DNA of 64,000 nt from Kitasatospora viridis. Its GTDB lineage: Bacteria > Actinomycetota > Actinomycetes > Streptomycetales > Streptomycetaceae. The stretch covers positions 558,001 to 622,000 of the forward strand of contig NZ_VIWT01000003.1 in assembly GCF_007829815.1 (NCBI RefSeq). Direction: 5' to 3'. The position numbers were made by a program, and so were the translations under genes. Below, piece by piece: positions 57,906 to 64,000 of the stretch. The notes beneath the pieces were generated by a model. That model had not been told where the DNA came from. It made no database searches and saw nothing but the letters and a program-made list of their open reading frames with translations. Position 1 is the stretch's first letter; every line of letters begins with the position of its first letter.

Positions 57906-60707
57906 CTATCCCCGAGTGCCGGGCTGCTTCGTGTCCGCCCGGCGCCGGTTCGCCTGCGCCCGGTGCCGCTCGATCGCCTGCCAGACCTTGTCGCGCAGGA
58001 ACGGGGCCTCGGTGAAGCGCACGCCGGTGGCGTCGCGCAGCGCGTTGGCGAAGGCGGGCGGGACGGGGTTGAACGGGCTCTCGCTCATCGACTTGGCGCC
58101 CAGCGGGCCGATCGCGTCGGAGGTCTCGGAGAAGTGCACTTCGGTGCGCGGCACGTCGGCGAAGGCCGGCAGCCGGTAGCGGCGGAAGGCGGCGGTGGTG
58201 ATCTGGCCGGCGTCGTCCATCAGCACCTGCTCGAACAGGGTGGCGCCGAGCGCCTGGGCCACCCCGCCCTCGACCTGGCCGCGGCACTGCATCGGGTTCA
58301 TCACCCGGCCGGCGTCGGCGCCGTGCACGCTGCGCAGGATCCTCATCTCGCCGGAGTCCGGGTCGACGGCGATCCGGAACCACTGCGAGTTGAAGGCGAT
58401 CGACCGGGGCGAGCCGCCGAAGTAGCCGTCGGCCTTCAGCTCGACGCCCTTGGCGCGCGCGGCCTCGAAGACCTCCTTGAGCGGGATCAGCCGGCCCTCG
58501 CACTCCACCGAGTCGGCGGTGAGGCGCAGTTGGCTGCGCGAGGTGCGGGCGTACTCGGCGGTGAAGGAGACGATCCGCTCGGCGAGCGCGTTGGCCGCCT
58601 TCATCACGGCCTTGCCCGCCACCACCGTGCCCGCCGAACCGAAGGCACCGGTGTCGTGCTTGACCACGTCGGTGTCGGACTGCCGGATGGCGATCCGGTC
58701 GACCGTGGTGCCGAGCGCGCCCGCGGTGATCTGCTTGTGCACGGTGGTGGTGCCGTTGCCGAACTCGGCGGTGCCCACCGCGATGTCGTAGCTGCCGTCC
58801 TCCAGCAACTGCACGGTGGCGTCCGCGATGTGGCCGCCGGGCGGGCCGCAGGCGATCGCCGACATCGCGAAGCCCTGGCCCACCAGCCAGCCCTCGGGGG
58901 CGAGTTCGGCGCTGGTGTCGTCGGCGAGGGCGTTACGGACCACGTCGAGGCACTGGTCGAGGCCGTAGCTGGCGATGTGCAGGTCCTCCTCCTCGCCGAG
59001 CGGTCCCTCCATGTGCTCGCCGGGGCCGATGATGTTCTTCTCGCGCAGCACCAGCGGGTCGAGGTCGAGCCGGCGGGCCAGTTCGTCCATCGCCGACTCG
59101 ATCGCGAAGGTGACCTGGCCGAGTCCGTAGCCGCGGAACGCGCCGGCGGGCACGCCGTTGGTGTACACCGAGTAGGCGTTGACCTTCTTGTGCGGCGCCC
59201 GGTAGACGCCCATCGACTCGCCGATGCTGTGGAACATCACCGCCGGACCGTGGTTGCCGTACGCGCCGGTGTTGGAGACCACCCGGAACTGAATGGCCGT
59301 CAGGGTGCCGTCGGACTTGGCGCCGAGCTTCACCGTGATCTTGAACGGGTGCCGGGTGGTGGCGCCGTAGAACTGCTCGGGGCGGGTGAACTCCAGCTTC
59401 ACCGGCCGGTGCAGCTTCATCGCGGCGAGCACCGCGATGTCCTCGGTGAGCATCTCCTGCTTGCCGCCGAAGCCGCCGCCGACCCGGCCGGCGACCACCC
59501 GGACCTTCTCCATCGGCAGGTCGTACAGGGCGCAGAGCGCGCGCCGGGTCAGGAACGGCACCTGGGTGCTGGAGCGCACCACGATCCGGTCCTCGCCGGT
59601 CTCGACCCCTTCCTCGTCGAGGGCCGGCTCGAAGTAGACGACGCAGCCGTGCGTCTCCAGGCTGGCGTGCTGCACCCGCTGGGTCTGGAAGGTCTCCTCG
59701 TACACCAGGTCGGCCTCGGCGAAGCCCTGGGCCACGTCGCCCATCTCGCCGTGCGCCTCGCCGCAGACGTTGGCCTCGGCGCGGGCGATCCGGGATTCGG
59801 GGCCCTTGGCGTGGATCACCGGGGCGCCGGGGGTCATCGCCTCCTCGGGGTCGAGCACGAACGGCAGCACCTCGTAGTCGACGATGATCCGCCGGCAGCC
59901 CTCCTCGGCCGCACCCTCGCTGTCGGCCACCACGGCGGCCACCCGCTGGCCGGCGAACCGGACCACGTCGTCCAGCACCCGGGTGTCGTCCGGGTCCTCG
60001 GTGGGGTGCTCGTGCCGGGCGGAGGAGTAGAGCCGCTCGGGGGCGTCGTGGTGGGTGAACACGGCGTGCACCCCGGGCACCCGCAGGGCGGCGGAGGTGT
60101 CGATCGAGCGGATCCGGGCGTGCGGGTGCGGGGAGCGCAGCAGCTTCATGTGCAGCAGCCCGTCCACCTCGATGTCGAAGGTGTAGCGCGCGGTGCCGGT
60201 GACCACCTGCGGGCCGGCCGGCGCGCCCAGGCTGCGGCCCACCGCCTGCCCGGCCTCGGGCAGTTCGGTGTGCCGCACGCCGCAGATCGCGTCCTCGATC
60301 GCCCGGTAACCGGTGCAGCGGCACAGGTTGCCCTTCAACGACCGGGGCAGGTCCGTCAGCTGACGCTCAGTCAGAGCACTGGTGGTCATCAGGAAGCCGG
60401 CCGTGCAGAAGCCGCACTGGAAGCCCTGGGCGTCCACGAACCGCTGCTGCATCGGGTGCAGTTCGCCCTCCGGGCTGGCCAGGCCCTCGACGGTGGTGAC
60501 CGAGCGGCCCTCGGCCCGCAGTGCCGGGTAGAGGCAGCTGTGCACCGGCTCGCCGTCCACCTGCACGGTGCAGGCCCCGCAGTCGCCCGCGTCGCAGCCC
60601 TTCTTGACGCCGAACCAGCCGCGGTCCCGCAGGTAGGTGCGCAGGCACTGGCCGGGGCGCGGCTCGGCGTCGAAGTCCTGCTGGTTGACCCGGATCCGGA
60701 AGCTCAT
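57906..60707 (-). CDS. Molybdenum hydroxylase: fused 2Fe-2S and molybdopterin subunits
   Basis: 933 aa; GGAGGAGG before ATG 60707, which overlaps the FAD-subunit stop (ATGA). N-terminal ferredoxin domain with C38, C43, C46, C58; second [2Fe-2S] domain with C98, C101, C129, C131. From ~155 the large subunit: G-T-A-R-Y-T-F-D, G-R-V-G-G-G-F-G-G-K-Q, A-F-R-G-Y-G-L, and near the end G-A-K-S-M-S-E-S-P, where Glu takes the place of the catalytic Glu (usually G-V-G-E-P). Xanthine-dehydrogenase/CO-dehydrogenase family; oxidises an aldehyde, purine or related heterocycle. Cofactor maturation genes are not in the window. Confidence 0.9.
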   Translation of the reverse strand: MSFRIRVNQQDFDAEPRPGQCLRTYLRDRGWFGVKKGCDAGDCGACTVQVDGEPVHSCLYPALRAEGRSVTTVEGLASPEGELHPMQQRFVDAQGFQCGFCTAGFLMTTSALTERQLTDLPRSLKGNLCRCTGYRAIEDAICGVRHTELPEAGQAVGRSLGAPAGPQVVTGTARYTFDIEVDGLLHMKLLRSPHPHARIRSIDTSAALRVPGVHAVFTHHDAPERLYSSARHEHPTEDPDDTRVLDDVVRFAGQRVAAVVADSEGAAEEGCRRIIVDYEVLPFVLDPEEAMTPGAPVIHAKGPESRIARAEANVCGEAHGEMGDVAQGFAEADLVYEETFQTQRVQHASLETHGCVVYFEPALDEEGVETGEDRIVVRSSTQVPFLTRRALCALYDLPMEKVRVVAGRVGGGFGGKQEMLTEDIAVLAAMKLHRPVKLEFTRPEQFYGATTRHPFKITVKLGAKSDGTLTAIQFRVVSNTGAYGNHGPAVMFHSIGESMGVYRAPHKKVNAYSVYTNGVPAGAFRGYGLGQVTFAIESAMDELARRLDLDPLVLREKNIIGPGEHMEGPLGEEEDLHIASYGLDQCLDVVRNALADDTSAELAPEGWLVGQGFAMSAIACGPPGGHIADATVQLLEDGSYDIAVGTAEFGNGTTTVHKQITAGALGTTVDRIAIRQSDTDVVKHDTGAFGSAGTVVAGKAVMKAANALAERIVSFTAEYARTSRSQLRLTADSVECEGRLIPLKEVFEAARAKGVELKADGYFGGSPRSIAFNSQWFRIAVDPDSGEMRILRSVHGADAGRVMNPMQCRGQVEGGVAQALGATLFEQVLMDDAGQITTAAFRRYRLPAFADVPRTEVHFSETSDAIGPLGAKSMSESPFNPVPPAFANALRDATGVRFTEAPFLRDKVWQAIERHRAQANRRRADTKQPGTRG

Positions 60708-61525
60708 CGGTCCTCCTCCATGAGTTCGCGGCGGATCTCCTCGGCGAAGCGGAAGGTCATGTGCCGCCGCCACTGCGGGAGTCCGTGGATGTCGTCGAAG
60801 TACTCCTCGGGGCGCACGCCGAACTCGACCGCCTCGCGCACCGCCTCGGCGTTGGGCGGGAACGGGAAGCGCAGCTGGATCGGCCGCACGGTGGAGGCGG
60901 TGAGGGTGAGCGTGCAGGAGTCGTCCTGCGGGTCGCGCCGCCCGATCAGCAGCGCTCCGGAGCGGCCGAGGCCGTAGAGCGAGGCCTGCCGGAAGGCGGT
61001 GCGGGAGTCCAGCGCGCGGGCCGGCAGGGTGACCGCGCGCAGCAGCTCGCCCGGGCGCAGCACGTTGCGGCCCGCGCCGGTGACGAACTCGGCGACCGGC
61101 ACCTCGCGGACGGCGCCGGACTGGGCCACCAGCCGGCAGACCCCGTCCAGCGCGGCGGCCAGCGAGATCATCGGCCCGGCCGGCAGCGAGTTGCACAGGT
61201 TGCCGCCGATGGTGGCCATGTTCCAGATCTTCCAGGAGGCCAGGAACGCGTGGCAGCACTGCTCGACCAGGACCGCGGCCGGCCGGTTCAGCGGGTGGCG
61301 GAAGAGCTGGGCGACGGTGCAGGTGGCGGCGATCTCCAGGCCGCCGTCGGGCGTCTCGGTGAGCGGCGGCCAGCCGGTGCGGCTCAGGTCGATCAGCCGG
61401 CGCAGGTGCGGTTGCGGCTCGGAGAACAGGTAGGTGCCCCCGCCGAGCCAGGCGTCACCCGGGCGCCAAGTCTCCCTCGACCGCGCGTCGCGCAGCTCCA
61501 CCACGGTGTTCAGGTCCACGTCCAC
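60704..61525 (-). CDS. FAD-binding subunit of the molybdenum hydroxylase
   Basis: 273 aa from GTG 61525 (a GTG two codons later is possible; ribosome-binding site weak). FAD_binding_5 domain: A-W-L-G-G-G-T-Y-L near 27 and M-A-T-I-G-G-N-L-C-N-S-L-P-A-G near 102-116, contacting FAD, then the CO-DH_flav_C part from ~165. Passes electrons from the Fe-S clusters of the overlapping downstream subunit. A TetR gene 98 bp upstream on the same strand could repress or be co-transcribed. Confidence 0.87.
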   Translation of the reverse strand: MDVDLNTVVELRDARSRETWRPGDAWLGGGTYLFSEPQPHLRRLIDLSRTGWPPLTETPDGGLEIAATCTVAQLFRHPLNRPAAVLVEQCCHAFLASWKIWNMATIGGNLCNSLPAGPMISLAAALDGVCRLVAQSGAVREVPVAEFVTGAGRNVLRPGELLRAVTLPARALDSRTAFRQASLYGLGRSGALLIGRRDPQDDSCTLTLTASTVRPIQLRFPFPPNAEAVREAVEFGVRPEEYFDDIHGLPQWRRHMTFRFAEEIRRELMEEDR

Positions 61526-61623
61526 CTGCTCTTTTCGCCGAACTGATGCCGTGATTGAAGCAACGCGGCGCCGGGCGCCACGAGTGGTGGCGATCACCGA
61601 AGGGCGGGGTGCGGACTGGAGGA

Positions 61624-62229
61624 TCAACCAGTGAGCAGGCGGTCCACGGCCCGGCGGGTGCGCTCGACGGCGGTCGGGTCGGCGTGCAGCTGGAGGGTGT
61701 GGTTGAGCGCGAAGTAGGCGCCGAGCAGTTCGAAGGCGAGCTGCTCGGGGTCGGCGTCACGGGGCAGTTCGCCGAGTTCGACGGCGGTGCGCAGGTCGGC
61801 GACCAGGCGGGCGCGCCAGTGCGCGTAGAGCCGGGCGACGGCGTCGTGCAGCGCTCCGGGCCGGGCGTCGAACTCGACGGCCGCCGTGGTGAACAGGCAG
61901 CCGCCGGGGAAGGCGCCGCGCTCGCGGACCAGGTAGTCGGCCCAGCCGGCGCAGACGGCGCGCAGGCGGGCGAGCCCGGGCGGGGCATCGGCCGCAGGCT
62001 GCCAGACCAGCTGTCCGAAGAGGTCGGCGGCGCCGTCCAGGGCGGCCAGTTGCAGCGCCTCCTTGGTGCCGAAGTGGCCGAGCACACCCGCCTTGCTCAT
62101 CTCCAGGTCGCCGGCCAGCCGACCGATGGTCAGGCCTTCCAGGCCCTCCACCGAGGCGATCGCGACGCTGCGTTCGATGATGCGCTGCCGGGTGAGGCGG
62201 GCCTCGGCGGCGGACTTGCGTGGGCTCAT
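61624..62229 (-). CDS. TetR family transcriptional regulator
   Basis: 201 aa. HTH L-T-I-G-R-L-A-G-D-L-E-M-S-K-A-G-V-L-G-H near 33-52, then F-G-T-K-E-A-L-Q. C-terminal domain with F-P-G-G-C-L-F-T-T near 107, typical of the group with a cysteine in the ligand pocket. Lies between the molybdenum hydroxylase genes and a divergent FabH-like gene. A 24-bp palindrome at 62260, 31 bp before its ATG, is a likely operator for both directions. Confidence 0.9.
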   Translation of the reverse strand: MSPRKSAAEARLTRQRIIERSVAIASVEGLEGLTIGRLAGDLEMSKAGVLGHFGTKEALQLAALDGAADLFGQLVWQPAADAPPGLARLRAVCAGWADYLVRERGAFPGGCLFTTAAVEFDARPGALHDAVARLYAHWRARLVADLRTAVELGELPRDADPEQLAFELLGAYFALNHTLQLHADPTAVERTRRAVDRLLTG

Positions 62230-62259
62230 GGGGTCGATGGTATCGGCCCGGGCGCCATT

Positions 62260-62283
62260 TAGCTTCCGATCGATCGGTTGCTA
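62260..62283. promoter_or_regulatory. Palindromic TetR operator with overlapping promoter
   Basis: 24-bp dyad: TAGC, two A/T bases, the perfect 12-bp core CCGATCGATCGG, two T, then GCTA; 20 of 24 bases are symmetric. TATATT (62282-62287) directly adjacent looks like the rightward -10 for the FabH-like gene. Confidence 0.8.
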
Positions 62284-62346
62284 TATTCCGGAGCACCGCT
62301 TCACCGCTTCACCGCTTCAGTGCTTGCCGAGCCGAGGAGGACCGCC

Positions 62347-63303
62347 GTGCCGGGTTCCCGCATCACCGCCATGGGCCACTACCAGCCGTCGCGGGTGCTG
62401 ACCAACGACGATCTGGCGCGGATGGTGGACACCAGCGACGACTGGATCCGCCGGCGCACCGGCATCGCCACCCGCCGGATCGCCGCCGAGCACGAGACGG
62501 TGGCCGACCTGGCCACCGCCGCGGCCGCCAAGGCGCTCGCCGCCGCCGGCCTGGCGCCGGCCGAGATCGGCCTGGTCACCGTCGCGACCTGCAGCGCGAT
62601 CGACCGCTGTCCCTCCACCGCCGCCCAGGTGGCCGGTCGGCTCGGCATCCCGGACGCCGTCGCCTACGACCTGAACAACGGCTGCGCCGGCTTCTGCACC
62701 GCGCTCGCCGCCGCCGACCACTCGGTACGGGCGGGCGCGGCCCGGCACGCGCTGGTGATCGGCGCCGAGAAGATGTCGGACCTGACCGACTGGACCGACC
62801 GGAGCAGCTGCGTGCTGCTCGGCGACGGAGCCGGCGCGGCCGTGCTCAGCGCGGTCTCCGAGCCGGGCGTCGGGCCGGGCGTCGGGCCGGTGGTCTGGGG
62901 CTCCGACCCGACCCGGGGTCAGGCCGTGCGCCTGCTGGACGACTGGCACCCGCGGTTCGCGCAGGACGGCCAGACCGTCTTCCGCTGGGCCACCACCGAG
63001 CTGCCCGCGATCGCGCTGGCCGCCTGCGAGCGGGCCGGGGTGGCCCCGAACGAGCTGGCCGGGGTGGTGACGCACCAGGCCAACCTGCGGATCATCGAGG
63101 CGCTGGTGCGCCAACTCGGGCTCGCCGACGACGCGGTGGTGGCGCGGGACGTGGTGGAGTCCGGCAACACCTCGGCCGCCTCGGTGCCGCTGGCGCTCGC
63201 CAAACTGGTCGAGCGGCGCGAACTGCCCGCCGGCGCACCGGTGCTGCTGCTCAGCTTCGGCGGCGGCCTGTCCTGGGCCGGCCAGGTGGTCGACTGCCCC
63301 TGA
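62347..63303 (+). CDS. 3-oxoacyl-ACP synthase III-like (FabH family)
   Basis: 318 aa, GTG with GAGGAGG upstream. Thiolase-fold KAS III with the full triad C113 (N-N-G-C-A-G-F), H243 (T-H-Q-A-N-L-R-I) and N274 (S-G-N-T-S-A-A-S), in line with E. coli numbering. Also T-S-D-D-W-I-R-R-R-T-G-I near 27 and G-D-G-A-G-A-A-V. Condenses an acyl-CoA with malonyl-ACP. No fatty-acid synthase genes adjacent; the next gene is thioesterase-like, so a small acyl pathway is possible, controlled by the divergent TetR. Confidence 0.92.
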   Translation: MPGSRITAMGHYQPSRVLTNDDLARMVDTSDDWIRRRTGIATRRIAAEHETVADLATAAAAKALAAAGLAPAEIGLVTVATCSAIDRCPSTAAQVAGRLGIPDAVAYDLNNGCAGFCTALAAADHSVRAGAARHALVIGAEKMSDLTDWTDRSSCVLLGDGAGAAVLSAVSEPGVGPGVGPVVWGSDPTRGQAVRLLDDWHPRFAQDGQTVFRWATTELPAIALAACERAGVAPNELAGVVTHQANLRIIEALVRQLGLADDAVVARDVVESGNTSAASVPLALAKLVERRELPAGAPVLLLSFGGGLSWAGQVVDCP

Positions 63304-63416
63304 GCGCACCCGGAGCCCCGTTCGTGACGGCCGACACACCGTCAGCGCCGCACATTTGGCAGGATGGCGCCCGGGCCCGAGCGGCGGCCGGAGCGCGAGG
63401 ACTGGGGAGGGCGACC

Positions 63417-64000
63417 GTGGCGGAGGTCAGCACGACCGGACGGGTGCGGTCGATCACCGTGCCGGGGCACGCGTACGGCTTCCCCGGGGTGGCCTTCGGC
63501 GGCTACCTGGCGGGCCTGCTGGCCCGGGAGTTCCCCGGGCTGCCCGCCAAGGTCTCGTTCCGCCGGCCCACCCCCGTCGGCCGCCCCGTGGAGCTGCGCG
63601 ACGCCGGCCACGGCACCCGCGAACTCGCAGACGGGAGCGGAGCGTTGGCCACCGCCCGGCCGTGCGAGCCGGTCCGGGCGCCCGAGCGGGTGCCCGAGCG
63701 GGTGCCCGAGTGGCGCGAGGCCGAGCGGGCGGTGCGCCGGCAGGCCGCCGACGGCCCGCTGAACGGCGGCGACTGCTTCGCCTGCAACACGGGCCGCCCG
63801 ATCGGGCGGGGCCTGCGCCAGCTCTTCGCGCCGCTGCCCGAGGCCTCCCAGTCGGTGGCCCTGTGGACCCCCGACCCGCAGCTCGCCCCGGATGCCGAGG
63901 AGTTGCCCGTCGAGCTGGTCTGGGCCGGGCTGGACTGCCCCGGCGGCTGGGTCTCCCGGCTGTTCGGCGGTGCGCCGGTGCAGACCGTGACCGCCTCGCT
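63417..64000 (+). CDS. Hotdog-fold thioesterase-like protein (partial, runs off the window)
   Basis: GTG 63417 with GGGGAGGG upstream; 194 codons visible. H-A-Y-G-F-P-G-V-A-F-G-G-Y-L-A-G-L-L near 22-39 is the hotdog helix with its G-G-Y turn; F-R-R-P-T-P-V-G-R-P follows on a strand; A-D-G-S-G-A-L-A-T-A closes the first unit. A linker (R-V-P-E-R-V-P-E-W) and C-F-A-C-N-T-G precede a second half ending V-S-R-L-F-G-G. Likely acyl-CoA/ACP thioesterase superfamily, same direction as FabH-like gene. Class uncertain because truncated. Confidence 0.65.
   Translation, partial: MAEVSTTGRVRSITVPGHAYGFPGVAFGGYLAGLLAREFPGLPAKVSFRRPTPVGRPVELRDAGHGTRELADGSGALATARPCEPVRAPERVPERVPEWREAERAVRRQAADGPLNGGDCFACNTGRPIGRGLRQLFAPLPEASQSVALWTPDPQLAPDAEELPVELVWAGLDCPGGWVSRLFGGAPVQTVTAS

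Overview
The window is very GC-rich actinobacterial DNA (roughly three quarters G+C by eye, strong third-position G/C bias, many GTG starts, and many apparently leaderless genes with a TANNNT hexamer about 7-9 nt before the start). Gene content (ECF sigma factors, a PASTA-less Ser/Thr kinase, TerD, a DUF5997 gene beside a LysR-type effector-domain gene, a RIO-type kinase, a YcnI copper protein) fits a chromosomal segment of a Streptomycetaceae member (Streptomyces/Kitasatospora type). I see no rRNA, tRNA, CRISPR array, insertion sequence or phage integration site.

Layout. 1-818: 3' end of an MFS exporter with a soluble, winged-helix-like tail. 884-4661: lone terpene synthase, a dehydratase-like/VOC fusion, and the potassium transporter Kup. 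4745-12199 (minus) plus 13331-16957 (plus): an exopolysaccharide locus. Seven tightly packed minus-strand genes encode a PelF-like GT4 glycosyltransferase, a 12-TM membrane protein, a 4,6-dehydratase/epimerase, a sugar nucleotidyltransferase, a second NAD-epimerase, a spherulin-4 (GH135-like) protein and a GH114 lipoprotein. A divergent gene encodes a 1208-aa secreted Agd3-like (CE18-type) deacetylase with four Ig-like repeats. This set closely parallels the fungal galactosaminogalactan cluster (uge3, sph3, gtb3, ega3, agd3) and the bacterial Pel system, and I regard it as the most interesting system here.

17098-26486: shortened MFS gene, SDR/LysR divergent pair, VOC protein, 2-hydroxyacid dehydrogenase, TetR, ABC exporter, ArsR-SRPBCC pair, TerD protein. 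26655-29597: copper-related YcnI plus a Met-rich membrane protein separated by a 14-bp tandem repeat, then an ECF sigma factor with a membrane partner. 29619-36966: methyltransferase, CGNR regulator, MBL-fold hydrolase, TetR-MFS drug efflux operon with a clear operator, NRDE protein, VOC proteins. 37049-43082: beta-family protein, RIO kinase, a hydrolase-sigma-SRPBCC operon whose ribosome-binding site lies in a hairpin, and the LysR-like/DUF5997 pair. 43025-47191: PhzF, LanC-like and HEAT-repeat operon. 47374-53688: secreted guanyl RNase, F420-type oxidoreductase with PadR, Tat-lipoprotein polysaccharide deacetylase, DUF5709, membrane Ser/Thr kinase. 53886-64000: hydrolase/AraC pair, SDR, methyltransferase, molybdenum hydroxylase (two genes), TetR with a palindromic operator facing a FabH-like ketosynthase, and the start of a thioesterase-like gene.

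Regulation visible in the sequence: symmetric operator candidates beside most one-component regulators (18613, 21789, 24135, 34330, 62260), many 4-bp ATGA/GTGA overlaps implying translational coupling, several strong terminator hairpins, and a dispersed 13-bp palindrome family TGACGNNNCGTCA.
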